Positions 30,887 to 43,914 of a DNA stretch of 64,000 nucleotides are shown piece after piece (position 1 is the first letter of the stretch; each line of letters starts with the position of its first letter). Both the position numbers and the translations under genes were made by a program. The notes beneath the pieces are model-generated. The model did not search any database. It was not told the DNA's origin and worked only from the letters and a program-made list of their open reading frames with translations. This stretch comes from Eublepharis macularius (lineage: Eukaryota > Chordata > Lepidosauria > Squamata > Eublepharidae): contig NC_072791.1 in the NCBI RefSeq assembly GCF_028583425.1, positions 32,619,368-32,683,367 on the forward strand, written 5' to 3'.

Positions 30887-31065
30887 TTGCCAGCTCTTGG
30901 TTGGGTAATTCCTGGAAATTTGGGGGTGGAGTCTGAAGAGGTTGGGTTTTGGAGGGGAGGGGCCTCAGCAGTATATAATGCCATAGACTCCACACTCCAA
31001 GCCAGCCATTTTCTATAGGGGAACTGATCTTTGTGATCTGGAGATCAGCTGTAATCCCAGGAAAT
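30887..31065 (+). mobile_element. GGGTTGCCA family MITE-like repeat, 3' truncated
   Basis: TTGCCAGCTCTTGGTTGGGT, GAGGGGAGGGGCCTCAGCAG, TATATAATGCCATAGACTCC and GGGGAACTGATCTTTGTGAT match the family. The closing terminus is missing after AATCCCAGGAAATCT. Confidence 0.7.
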
Positions 31066-31069
31066 CTGA

Positions 31070-32025
31070 TTCTGTTCTGCTGAACACAGTGTATCTAGCT
31101 ATAGCTCAATATCACTTTGCTAGTGTCATAACCGTTCTTTTCTCAGGCTTTCACAGGTGTTTATCTGTTGGGCTGCAACAGCTTCCAGTGTTTATGACCT
31201 TGTGCTCATTCCCAGACAGTGCTGTGTCTTGCTTCCTAGTAACTCAATGTGATATCACAAATATGCTAAACGTTCTCACACAAAGAGAGCGCCAAAGTAT
31301 TGTTTACAGTTGGGAGGGGGGGAGAGAAAGGAGTAAACTAGAAGGTTAAAAGAGAAGTTTCTCTCACATGATGTCATTCCTGTGAACTTCTACTCATCCT
31401 GCTTATATGTCTACCTTGCTTCTAAGTAGTCCTATGCACCTTTATATGGAAAAGATCTGATTTCTGAATAAAAGCCATTTTGACCAAGAACCTGTGTCTT
31501 GATGCAGTGGGCCAGAGATCTGTCTGCTGTATCCTGTCATCCATAGCCTGACAAGTGCTTGTTCTAAATATATGATTATTTACCTACAGATTTAATTCAT
31601 TTCAATAGGGAGCCAAAGGATGGTGCTTAGGCATTGTTTAAACATACAAACTGAGCACTGCGAGTGGGTGGGTTATAGATTGTAGTTTTTATTCTGGCAC
31701 GACAACATGCTGTGGTGAGAATTGCTGTTGGGCCACAAAATACGTGGTTGGCCCTTAATTTTATAAATACACCCGTATAACATAGTCCCATTGATGCACG
31801 TGGCACCTTTCAGAGAAACATAAGCAAAATTCAGTCCTTACCTCAAGAACCTTACAAGCTGAAATTTCAGCAGTTTGGGTGACAGTAAGGGAAGGTGGGA
31901 GAACAGGGCGGTTTACAAAGGATGCATTTGAAGAACTGTAGTGACCTGTACTTTGAGAATGAGGAATATGGTGTTGCAGAAGAGATCTCATGGAAAAGAT
32001 AGATGTTTGATGAGTAGGCAGGAAG
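31070..32025. other. Presumed intron 1, unassigned
   Basis: No exon or clear repeat seen. Confidence 0.4.
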
Positions 32026-32028
32026 ACA

Positions 32029-32150
32029 GAGGTAGGGCTCAGTCGTAGAGCATCTGCTTTGAATATAGAAGGTCCCAGGTTCCATCCCTGGTATCTCCAG
32101 GTAATAAGTGATGTGAAATACCTCTCAGACCTCTATAAGACAGGAGTTCT
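32029..32150 (+). repeat. tRNA-derived SINE, 5' part
   Basis: GGTAGGGCTCAGTCGTAGAG, CATCTGCTTTGAATATAGAA, GGTCCCAGGTTCCATCCCTG and GTATCTCCAGGTAATAAGTG give the tRNA-like head with both Pol III boxes. The element fades after about 32150. Confidence 0.8.
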
Positions 32151-32284
32151 AGGAAAGTGTTTCCAGCATAAGATGAGGTGTGAAAGTGCAGAATCAGGGG
32201 TCCTATTCCCCCCAGCTCCTTTTGCCTGCTGTTGATCAAGGAAGGCAGTGGTTGAAATTTTTTTAAAACCCAGAGTAAACCATA

Positions 32285-33345
32285 GAGTAAAGACAAAAAA
32301 ATTTGCTTCTGCTCGTCTGCCTAAACAAGATGCACTGATAATCACAGGTGATTGGAATGCAAAGGTATGAGACAAAATAGAATCAAACATTGTCAAAAAA
32401 ATTGGACTGGGATTACCAAATGAAGCAGGAGAGTGGCTCATAGAGTTTTGTGAAGCCGACAATTTGTCCATTGCAAACGCATGCAATCTAGAATTGCTAA
32501 AGAAAGGGGGGAAACAAAAAAGAAAAGGTAATACAAATAGAATCAGAATTCTGAACGCAGCTTTTCAGCTACTTGCATGCAGAGACTAAGAGAATTATAT
32601 TAATCAGCGCAAAGAATGGAAGAGAACAACACAAAAAGAACAAGGGATCTATTCTACAAGATCTGGGAAATCAAAGGAGAGTTCAAACCACAACTAGGGA
32701 TGCTGAAAGATCAACACAGAAATGCAGAATCGGATCAGGACGAAAAGAAAAATATAATATGATGTATAATATATGTAGAATATATATGATCTGTAATAAG
32801 ATATATAATATACTGAAGTGATAACAATATACAGAAGAGATGAAAGGATGAATGATTCCTTCAAAGAAGAATCGTTTGATGAGGAATGTGCAGTTTTAGA
32901 AAGTGAAGTTTTAGAAAGGTGCACTCAAAACAATTGGCAGAAAAAAATCACCTGGAGTAGATGGGATATCATTAGGGCCATTTCAAGCTTCAGAAACTGA
33001 GTCCATCATCAAAATATGTCAACAAATATGGAAAACATAACGGTGGCCCAAAGACTGGAAACACTCAATGTGCATTCCAATCTGAAAAAAGTGCTTAAGA
33101 GTGCAGCAACTATTGGACCATTGTATTAGTTTCCAATGCAAGCAAAGTGATGCTCAAAATTCTCAAAAGACTCTTACCATATATGGAATGAGAAATACCA
33201 GATGTTCAAGCTGAATTCAGAAAAGGAAGAGGCACTAGAGATCATATTGCAAATTTATAGTGGTTAATGGAGCACACTAGAGAATTTTAGAAGAAAATCT
33301 TCCTGTGTTTTATAGATTACAGCCAAGCTTTTGACGGTGGATCAC
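32285..33345 (+). mobile_element. RTE/BovB LINE fossil, ORF2 middle
   Basis: Broken frames still read as RTE: near 32330 an endonuclease-like IITGDWNAK and then FGLGLPNEAG-like text, near 32935-33060 KSPGVDGIS and the RWPKDWKHS region, and near 33195-33340 VQAEFRKGRGTRDHIAN-like and FIDYSQAFD-like RT motifs. Many stops and frameshifts and a local AT-rich insertion near 32750-32820 show an old, dead copy. Neither the 5' end nor the 3' BovB tail is present. Assignment is by motif reading across frames. Confidence 0.7.
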
Positions 33346-33358
33346 GAATAGATCAAGA

Positions 33359-33480
33359 TGGGTAGCCATGCTTGTCTATAGCAATAGAAAAGAGCAAGAG
33401 TCCAGTAACACCTATAAGACTTAACAATATTTGTGGTAGGGTATGAGCTTTCATGAGTCACAGCTCACTTCTTAAGGTAT
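33359..33480 (+). repeat. Dispersed repeat, GTGCTACTGGACTC family (old copy)
   Basis: GGGTAGCCATGCTTGTCTAT, AGAGTCCAGTAACACCTATA, AGACTTAACAATATTTGTGG and TATGAGCTTTCATGAGTCAC follow the family order right after the RTE fossil. Confidence 0.7.
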
Positions 33481-33529
33481 CAGCAACAGTACGTACTGAG
33501 AGTTGATTAAAATGAAGCATTTGCTCCTG

Positions 33530-33612
33530 CAGTTTCGCTCTTTTGTGAGCGAAACTGCATGGAATCAAATCGAAACTGCATGGAATCAAATCGAAACTGC
33601 ATGGAATCGAAA
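33530..33612. repeat. 22-23 bp tandem repeat, about 3 units
   Basis: Three direct copies of CGAAACTGCATGGAATCAAA with small variations at the outer units, followed by a related GAATGGAATG segment. Confidence 0.8.
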
Positions 33613-33619
33613 CTTTCAC

Positions 33620-34295
33620 GGAATGGAATGTGAGAACTTTCCCCTGATGGATCTGCAACCTTCTGCTGGAGCAGATTTGTGGCTTTGGCTCCAGACAATC
33701 TGTGAATAACCAACCAAATTTTGATATGTCGTCACTCAAAGTCTTGTTTTAAAAAAATAAATCCATCAGTACAAAAAGTTGTTTTGGAAGAGACCCAGAA
33801 ACTGTAGTACTACACACTGCGGCAGATGTATCTGGGAGAGTGCTGTTTTCTTGAGAAACCAAAACCCTGAAGAATGTTTTTATATTCTGCATGGCTACCT
33901 CAGGTGACGCTTAAAATGACTACTTACACGTAGCCTAATTGAGAAAAGCGAACTGGATACCAAATTCCAGACAAGAAAAGAAACAGCGGCTCAGATCCCA
34001 AGGAAACTCTCACAAACAAAAGGGGGGAGGGCAGGGGTTCATTGCTGATTTCCCCCCCTCCCACTGATTTGAGTTGCAGTGAGAAAGCCAGACTATAAAT
34101 AAAGTAAATAAATAAATACTCGTTAAACTATTGTGGGCATACCAGACATTGAGTAAAAAAAAAGCAAAGTTTTCTTGCTAGAATAAATGCTATAGTTTAA
34201 TAGTTGTTCATGTGGCTGGTTTCTTTCTGGAGTCATCCTTAGTAAAAATGAAAGTGTTCTAAATTAAAGGTGCATCTCTTATTTTATATCGAAGG
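33620..34295. other. Presumed intron 1, LINE tail and unassigned DNA
   Basis: A LINE-like 3' tail lies at about 34066-34118 (TTGCAGTGAGAAAGCCAGAC, TATAAATAAAGTAAATAAAT). The rest is unassigned. Confidence 0.4.
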
Positions 34296-34297
34296 AG

Positions 34298-34522
34298 AAA
34301 TCTACTCACTTTATTGCCACTTTGGAGTCAGGAAGGAATTTTCCTCCAGGCCAGATTGGCTGGGAATCCTGAAGGGTTTTTTTACCTTCCTCTGGGCATA
34401 GAACAGGGGTCACTTGGGGCAGTGAGGGAGGGGGGCAGCTTTGAATTCCCTGCATTGTGCAGGAGGTTGGATTAGATGACACTTGGGGGGGGGGGTCCCT
34501 TCCAGTTCTGTGTTTCTGTGTA
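34298..34522 (+). repeat. CR1 LINE 3' end
   Basis: GCAGGAGGTTGGATTAGATG, ACACTTGG and CCCTTCCAGTTCTGTGTTTC give the CR1 3' terminus. The preceding segment (AGGAAGGAATTTTCCTCCAG, GGCCAGATTGGCTGGGAATC) also belongs to this tail in reptile CR1 copies. Only the 3' UTR survives, the usual 5'-truncated insertion. Confidence 0.75.
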
Positions 34523-34632
34523 CAACTCTCGCAATGCAGCAAATTGGAGTATTTTTGATGCCTGGTATTCTGTTAGCCAGTATTGGTGTCATATTTGCAA
34601 ACTGGACATTCAGGATTTTTTTTTCTATCAAG

Positions 34633-34719
34633 TGCAATCCTAAAAAGAGTTACACCAGTCTAGCTCACTGATTTCAATGGACTTATACTGGAGTAACTCT
34701 TTTTAGGATTGCACTGTTA
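34633..34719. mobile_element. Tiny palindromic MITE (about 87 bp)
   Basis: AGTGCAATCCTAAAAAGAGT at the left pairs with ACTCTTTTTAGGATTGCACT at the right, and the inverted pairing continues inward through the TACACCAGT / ACTGGAGTA segment to a GATTTCAATGGA centre. Target duplication not clear. Confidence 0.75.
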
Positions 34720-34807
34720 GACTCAGTGTAGGTATAACTCTTAAACACTGTTGCATTATCCTCAGTTAAAAATCCCAAACACATAGACTGTGTTCAGATG
34801 AAAATCA

Positions 34808-34976
34808 TGACAAAACCAAGGGCCGGCCTTGGTTAATAATTGGATGAGAGATCTGCAAAGAAGACCAGGATTGCAGAGGCAGGCAACAGTAAACCTCCCT
34901 CTATTAGTCTGTTGTCTTGAAAACCCCAGCGGTCAGATATAACTTGATGGCACTTTCTACCACCAAATTCTGATTT
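34808..34976 (+). repeat. 5S rRNA-derived SINE, body and tail
   Basis: CTTGGTTAATAATTGGATGA and GAGATCTGCAAAGAAGACCA are the altered end of the 5S-like head. CAGAGGCAGGCAACAGTAAA, CCTCCCTCTATTAGTCTGTT, GTCTTGAAAACCCCAGCGG and ACTTGATGGCACTT are the body and 3' end. Plus-strand counterpart of the copy at 9905. Confidence 0.75.
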
Positions 34977-35214
34977 GTAGATGATGACTTTTTGTGCAGT
35001 CCACTAGGCATTCATAACTGGAATTTAATAATAGAATAGAACAGTAGCAATACAACAAAACTGTTTGTTCTATTCTATTGCTGCTGAATTTTAAAAATGT
35101 TGTGGCCTCTTTGGCTGCTACATGTTTGGTTTTATATTTGACCGAGCACTATTACTGACAAAGTAAGTTAAAGCCACTGCAAAAAAAGTCATTCAACCAG
35201 TTTCATTTAGCCAG

Positions 35215-35765
35215 GAATATGGCCTCCTGCCTTGACTTGTCTAATTTGGCCACCTGGATCCATGCTATAGTTACCCTGAGACTAATCTATTGTAATGCAC
35301 TCTATGTGGGTCTGTCATCAAAGACAACTTGGAAACTCCAGTTGTTGAAGAACACTGCAGTCTGGTTACTATTGGACACTAGTCAGAACTCGCATGACAC
35401 ATCCATTCTGCAGACACTCCACAGGTAACCAGTAAATTACCGAATTCAATTTAAGGTTCTGATTATCACCTACAAAATTCTTAATGGTCTTGGACCCATA
35501 TACCTGCAGGACCACTTCTCGCACTATGCTCCCCTACAACAGCTTTATTCATACAAGGGAAGCCTTCTAAAGGTGTCACCCTGTATATGGGTAAGATCAG
35601 CAGCTGCCCATTCGTGTGCAGTCTCAGAGCTGTTCCCCACCTTGTGCAACAGCCTACCTCAAGAGGTCAGGAAGCCCCCACACTTTTATCATTCTGCAGT
35701 ACGTGCAAAACAAATGTTTAGGAGGGCATTTTTTAAAAAGAGATTGGAAAGGTAGTCAAATGCAA
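35215..35765 (+). mobile_element. L2/CR1-clade LINE ORF2 3' region, fossil
   Basis: Frame pieces read TLRLIYCNALYVGLSSKT, LQLLKNTAVWLLL, then across a frame break NYRIQFKVLIITYKILNGLG and PIYLQDHF, and finally RAKQMFRRAFFKKRLER. This is the C-terminal end of an L2-type reverse transcriptase ORF (family pattern: CNALYxGLP, LQLVQNAAARL, FKVLxLTYKALNG). It carries stops and frameshifts and lacks everything upstream of the late RT region. Confidence 0.8.
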
Positions 35766-35807
35766 CAGTTCAGGAAAGCACCTTATAATTAAATTGACTG
35801 TAGTCCA

Positions 35808-36040
35808 TTCGTTAAGTGGTCCAGTGGTTAAGAGCAGCAAGACTCTAATCTGGAGAACTGGGTTTGATTCTGCCTTCCTCCGCTGGGTAACCTTGAGTCA
35901 GTCACAGCTCTCTCAGAGCTCTCTCAGCTCCACCCACCTCACATGGTGATTGTTGTGAGGATAACAACCACTTTGTAAACTGCTCTGAGTGTGGTAATAA
36001 GTTGTCAGGAAAGGTGGAATATAAATCAAATGCTGTTGTT
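35808..36040 (+). repeat. MIR-like CORE-SINE
   Basis: GTGGTCCAGTGGTTAAGAGC, CTAATCTGGAGAACTGGGTT and TGATTCTGCCTTCC give the tRNA-like head. TCCACCCACCTCACATGGTG, ATTGTTGTGAGGATAACAAC, ACTTTGTAAACTGCTCTGAG and TATAAATCAAATGCTGTTG give the body and tail. It sits about 45 bp after the L2 fossil. Confidence 0.85.
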
Positions 36041-36048
36041 ATTGTAGG

Positions 36049-36308
36049 CAGGGCTTTTTTCAGCAGGAACGCGGTGGAACAGAGTTCCGGAACCTCTTGA
36101 AAATGGTCACATGGCTGGTAGCCCCGCCCCCTGATCTCCAGACAGAGGGGAGTTTAGATTGCTCTCCGCGCCGCTCTAGTGGTGCGGAGGCCAATCTAAA
36201 CTCCCCTCTGTCTGGAGATCAGGGGGCGGGGCCACCAGCCATGTGACCATTTTCTCCGAGGGCAGCCCACTGAGTTCCACCACCTCTTTTCCCAGAAAAA
36301 AAGCCCTG
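36049..36308. mobile_element. hAT-type MITE inserted in a SINE tail
   Basis: CAGGGCTTTTTTCAG at the left and AGAAAAAAAGCCCTG at the right are the inverted termini. The 8-bp duplication attgtagg is exact at 36041-36048 and 36309-36316. The interior is one large hairpin: TGATCTCCAGACAGAGGGGA with AGTTTAGATTG and their complements around the centre near 36178. The element landed in the tail of the preceding SINE. Confidence 0.9.
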
Positions 36309-36319
36309 ATTGTAGGTAT

Positions 36320-37600
36320 TTCCTGCTTTTACTGTATTATCCTATACCTTGTAATCAACTTTCTGCATAGTTTTAGGTTAGAATGTATCTTGTATTAGAT
36401 AGTTGTTCTCCTTGTTCTCTCTAACATGTGGTCTTGGTCCAATTGTATTGTTCATTGGTTATCTTATGCCACCTGATTGCACTGCTTTATATCCTATAAT
36501 TTTCTTGCTTCTCAGCAAGAAAGGTGGACTACAAATAAAATAATAAAATCAGTTCTTGGTATCTGTAGTTAGGTTTTCTTTGGCTTTTATGATTTTAATG
36601 TTTGCATCTTCATCTGTAACCCACTTTAGGACTCTTGCAACTGAAAAATCGTACAAAATATTGTAAATAAACCACATTTTATTTTATCAGATACTGCACT
36701 TCATTATATGGAAAATAAACTATTCTTAAACATAATGTTCATATGGGGCTGGAGGAATAGCCTGCACCAGAGGCCTGAGTATTAATTTCCTGTGACCAAA
36801 TAGTGCCAATATCCTCTGTGCTTTTATCTCTGAATAACTCTCATTGTTCCATGTGATTATCTTGCTAGCTTCGGCGTAGACTTTAATTTTAGTGCCACAA
36901 ACATCCTCATTAGCCGTTATTTACTAAATGAATGAGAAGTTAACAAGGCTTTTCTAGATCTTTTAAAAATGTTATGCATGTTTTTGAAGGGTGCAAACAG
37001 CTGCTAGGATTTGGGATGGGATAAGGCATTGTGAGTCTTTTGGAAATATTTTAGACAGTACATTTTAAAGAAAGATCCCAGTTGCTGTTATTTAAAAAGT
37101 TACTCCAAATGTTTTCCAGCTGTGTCCTTAATATATAAAACTCCTTCAAGCAAAATAAAACAGATGTACTGAGTTCTGCATACTTATTGTTCCTTAGATT
37201 CATAAGAAAAGGGTTTTGTACGCATAGCAGGGCATGTTAAGACAGTAGTAGTGTCTCATTTATAAGTGGTTACAGAGAATTCTTGGATGTTTGAGAAATC
37301 TGAATAGAAAAATACAGTATCTTGCAGCTTAACTTAGATGGGCTGACTTTGGTCTTGTATAGTCTATTCTTTTTGTTTTAATCAAAAACTCTTGCAGTTC
37401 ATTTGTGTTTTTGACAAAGCCGGAGTGTGTCACCAGTATATCTTAACAGTGCAGGTGTAAGTATCCTTTGTTAAGTGATACAGAGTATTCACTCCTGCTT
37501 AAGAATGTAATATTAAAAAGTGTGCCCAGTGTAAAATTCTGGGCAAGAATCCAAACAACCAGTATGGACTGGCCAAGAATTGGTACTGCAACATGCTCTG
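36320..37600. other. Presumed intron 1, LINE tail and unassigned DNA
   Basis: About 36440-36545 ends in CAGCAAGAAAGGTGGACTAC and AAATAAAATAATAAA, an L2-type 3' tail. No exon seen in the remainder. Confidence 0.4.
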
Positions 37601-37611
37601 CGTAGGTGAGA

Positions 37612-37975
37612 GTAGGGTTGCCATGACCCCTCACCCTTCTGGGGGGGGACCCAATACTTACCTAGGGCGATCTTCTTGTGTGCACACTTCTCGTGTGTGT
37701 GCTCCTGCCAGGCATGATAACTTCACTTCCAGAAGTTCCCAGTGTGCAGTGATGAGTGAGGGCATGCCTGCCGCTAGGAGCGATGACATCACTTGAGGAA
37801 GTGATGTTGCTGCGCCTGGCGGGACTGCACCTGCTGTTTGCTGGTCTGGAAGGTATTTTTGCCTCCCAGGCCTGTTCCATGGGCCTTTCCTCCCTGTCGG
37901 CCAGGTGAGTGGTGGCAGTGGGCAGAGAGTGGGAGGACTGGCAGCTGTAGACGAGGGGACCAGGCAACAGCAAAT
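37612..37975. repeat. Dispersed repeat with TGATGTCA words
   Basis: TAGGGTTGCCATGACCCCTC opens it. AGCGATGACATCACTTGAGG and AAGTGATGTTGCTGCGCCTG recall the 23705 and 38990 copies. The right edge near 37970 is uncertain. Confidence 0.4.
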
Positions 37976-37979
37976 CTAA

Positions 37980-38985
37980 TACTATAAGGGAAAGGAATAT
38001 CTGTGGTAAGTGCAAATAATTTGTCATTAATGCAATTTTCTGTGTATTTATGTATTGACATTATGTAATGATGCAATTACAGACATCTGTATTTTTGATA
38101 TGCTTTTCTTTTGCATTGAACTTATATCTGAAGACATGCTTCATGTTTCCTCAGCTCCTGCTAATTTCCCACAGTTTATATTTTGTGCACATTGCCAAAG
38201 ATGTCTGCAAATAAGCGCACCTGTTTATTAAAAACTGGCGTAAACTCTTATTCTTGGAAACTAGCTGCAAAATGGATTAACTTGGTCCCAAGTAATGGAC
38301 TTGGTACATAATCTTGAAAATAATAGAGTACTCTTAGTTTGCTATTTGTGGATTTCAAGGGCCATATTTACTTTGAAGATTTGCACCAAATTGTGTATGT
38401 AGGGATGTTCAAGTGCATATAACGAATTCTGCAGCACTGACAATAGCTATCTTTAGGACCACCTCTCCCAATATATATTCTGCATCGCAATGAAGACATG
38501 AATTGGGTCCTATGTTTTATGTCCCTTGACTGCATAAGTTCAAGTTGGCTTCAGCAAAGAGCAGGATTGGGGCTGGGGTGTGGGTCTGTGGAGTAGCTTT
38601 CTGGAGGAAGTTTGCCAAAGCACAGCTAGAGCTGCCAGTCTCCTGGTAGGGGTGGGGGATCCCCTGCTCCCAGCCTCTGCCCCCTGCCACAATTCTGGCT
38701 GGCAGGGGGGAAGGGCCCTGGGGAACGGGCCTGAGAGGCAAGAAACCTTCTTTTAATTCAGGAAGTAAGCTGCAATATGAAGCAGGATATAAATGTTAAA
38801 TAAACTGTTCTTGTTTGAATTACCAAAGATAGCCAGAATGGGCCTAACAACACCCACACACAGCACCATTTTTAAAAAATTTAGAACATTACAAGCAGGG
38901 AACCCACAAGGACTTATGTGGGGCATATTGTTTCCCCTTCCTTGAAAGCCCTCATAGCCTTTTCTTGCTTCCTTTTTCCTACCCA
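37980..38985. other. Presumed intron 1, unassigned
   Basis: A GC-rich patch at 38630-38740 (CTGCCAGTCTCCTGGTAGGG) looks like another fragment of the same TGATGTCA repeat family. No exon seen. Confidence 0.4.
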
Positions 38986-38989
38986 CCAG

Positions 38990-39330
38990 CTAACCAGGAT
39001 TTCCAGGTGCCCACCAGTGGCGGGCAAACTCCCAGGAGTTTGCCTCCTTGCCTGCTGATCCCCCAGCGATCAGCAGGAGGTAGCAAGCCCCCCGGAGGTC
39101 ACCTGCCACAGGCTGGTACCCCCGGAACACACGCAGTATGCGAGGGGCACGGAAATGTCATTTCTGGGAGTGATGTCATTGCGCCAGCCGTGGGAGTGCT
39201 GCAGTGCTTCATTTGGGGCTGGTTTTATCTGCAGATGGGCTGAATTGGCCCCGTGGAGAGCGCAGGAGAGTTCACACAGTCTGCATGATGACATCAATCC
39301 CAGAAGTGATGTTACCGCACATTTGCTGGG
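38990..39330. repeat. Dispersed repeat with TGATGTCA words
   Basis: CAGGTGCCCACCAGTGGCGG, GATCCCCCAGCGATCAGCAG, GGGAGTGATGTCATTGCGCC and CAGAAGTGATGTTACCGCAC. CpG-bearing and better kept than the 23705 copy. Open frames in both strands are by-products. Confidence 0.45.
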
Positions 39331-39584
39331 AGCATGAGCATGAAAAGGAACACACTAGCAGCACAAGATAAGTGCCACCCCCCACTGGGAGGGGAGAGGG
39401 ACCTGGAACCTTACAGCCAACATATGTTTATCTGTCCCCTCCCCATCTTCAGCTTTCTCTCTTTCCCTTCCCCTAGAAACATCTGCCTAGGAAAACTATG
39501 GCTGAGGTGTTGTGCCAGCTGCTGGGCCAAGGTACATGATGGGAAGCCACTTAGTCTGTAGGAGGGAGCCACACCCTCTTTCGA

Positions 39585-39668
39585 AAAAAGTCCAGTAGCA
39601 CCTTTAAGACTAACCAACTTTACTGTAGCATAAGCTTTCGAGAATCACAGTTGTCTTCTTCAGATGCA
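39585..39668 (+). repeat. Dispersed repeat, GTGCTACTGGACTC family (core)
   Basis: AAAAAGTCCAGTAGCACCTT, TAAGACTAACCAACTTTACT, GTAGCATAAGCTTTCGAGAA and TTCTTCAGATGCACC. Little diverged, so relatively young. Confidence 0.8.
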
Positions 39669-39799
39669 CCGTCTTTCCTCCTGGCAGCCCCATATCTTCT
39701 CCCCTTTCTCTGCTTCCTTCTTTCCACCCACCAACTAATCAATATTTTACTTGCCCCTCATCGTCAGCTATATTTACATACCCCATCTCTCTCCACAGT

Positions 39800-39998
39800 G
39801 GGGACCCAAAGGACCTTGCATCATTCTTTTAACATCCATTTTATTCCCACAATAACCTTGTGAGGTAGGTTAGGCTGAGAATGTGTCACTGTCCTAAGGC
39901 CACCCAGTAAGCTTCCACAATAAAGTGGTGCTTGGAACCTGGGTCTCCCATGTCCTGATCTGAAACTCTTAACCACTACACCACACTGGCTTTCTTGG
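39800..39998 (-). repeat. MIR-like CORE-SINE (minus strand)
   Basis: The plus strand shows the complement of the family: CAATAACCTTGTGAGGTAGG, TTAGGCTGAGAATGTGTCAC, CTGGGTCTCCCATGTCC and ACTCTTAACCACTACACCAC (box A side) at the right. Confidence 0.8.
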
Positions 39999-39999
39999 A

Positions 40000-40585
40000 G
40001 TAGCTGCTGTTGAACAGTAGCAAGCAGCTGGGCCTGAGTGAATCAAGTAAGTTGCGTGGTATCTCGTCACCCAGTGGTGGTTGCCAGGCCTGGTCCCAAT
40101 GAGTTCTCCGTTAAAGGCCAAAACAGCCATGGAAAGGGACTTAGCCCCTCCTCCTGTCTTTTACTGACAGAAACCAAGACTTGAAGTGTAGCAGCACTGT
40201 GGGGTTTCCTAGAAGTGGCTACTGAGGGCATTTGTTTCTTAAAGGTGTAGTGCTTGTATTATGGGGGGAGTAAACCCCCCAATTTGTGTGTTTGTAGTTT
40301 TCTGCAAACCTGGGACATTTTTCAGGTTTGTGGAATGATCTGTTTTGTCTGCTCATGGCTTGAGTCTCTGGATTTAAGTACCCACAGATGTAGTATCCAC
40401 AGGTTATGACCGTGTTGAGAATTAGGTATATTGATGATTCTAAGAATTGTACTAGATGATGGACAGATGTTAAAGCCTCTACAATCTAATTGACTGTGTT
40501 TCTAATAAAATGTAATTTTGTTGTTATTAAAGGCCTGATTTCAACCTTTTGGTTCCTTGGCTGTATGCATTCTGACTTGCATTAG
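40000..40585. other. End of presumed intron 1
   Basis: Ends with a good acceptor: a pyrimidine-rich tract and TGACTTGCATTAG at 40573-40585. No other feature recognised. Confidence 0.5.
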
Positions 40586-40593
40586 CAACGGTA

Positions 40594-40660
40594 ATGGCAA
40601 CAGAATGCATCAAGAGCTGCTGCAGAGGGTGTTTGTACATTGAGAAAGAAAAGCATGACC
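40594..40660 (+). CDS. TC2N first coding exon (tandem C2 domains nuclear protein)
   Basis: TC2N (also called Tac2-N) is a vertebrate protein with two C-terminal C2 domains, reported in the nucleus. C2 domains usually bind phospholipid or protein partners. This exon begins after the TTAG acceptor at 40585, and the ATG lies 8 bp inside it with G at +4. It encodes MATECIKSCCRGCLYIEKEK and HD, matching the human start MATEFIKSCC closely from my memory of the protein. The Cys-rich N-terminus (Cys 5, 9, 10, 13) is notable. The exon ends one base into codon 23 at the donor C|GTAAGT (phase 1). Identification rests on the collinear match of all nine exons. Confidence 0.93.
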
Positions 40661-41251
40661 GTAAGTCCAATTTACATGTTGTCAGTTCTGGCTTGGGTTT
40701 TTTATACAACTAGAATGTCAGACGTTTTACAGTACTTTTTGTGATATTAATAGGTGAAATGCATGACTATCGATTTGAGCAAAAATGTTAATTTGCTGAA
40801 TATGCTTATAATTTGTATTTAGTAGGCACTTGCCTTGTTATTCCTGTCTGCTTCAAGGGTGACTGTTTCTTGTATTCTATATAGCACATTTTGGGTGAAG
40901 TAAATCTGACTGTACATCATGGGTTGACTTATCCCAGGTTATGAAGGTTAATTTCCATGGTTCTTACAAAGTTTGGATTAAGTCTTGCATTTAAAACTTT
41001 GACCACTTAACTTTAAAATACTCCTTTTAAAATCTTCTTTGTGGGTGTTCTGGAAAGTAGATGGTTTACCAGATGTGGGAAACAGGACAAACCTTCTCAA
41101 GTTCAGCGTCTTAGCTATTCACGGCTCTTTCTGGCTAGATGCAGGCAGTGGGATGGGAAAACCTATTTGCCTCTGATCCTGTTAAAATACAAAATATCAT
41201 TTCAGGCTGCTTATTGAAAATGAAATGTGCTTGTTATGCTTTCTATGTTAA

Positions 41252-43871
<2,620 letters not shown>

Positions 43872-43914
43872 TAGCAACTTTCTGCCACTTCTCTTTGCTA
43901 CCCACAGTTGGAAT

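Noticed and set aside
33530-33739. Protein repeat gene (SMQFRFD units)
   Set aside because: Direct product of the 22-23-bp tandem repeat; no further support.
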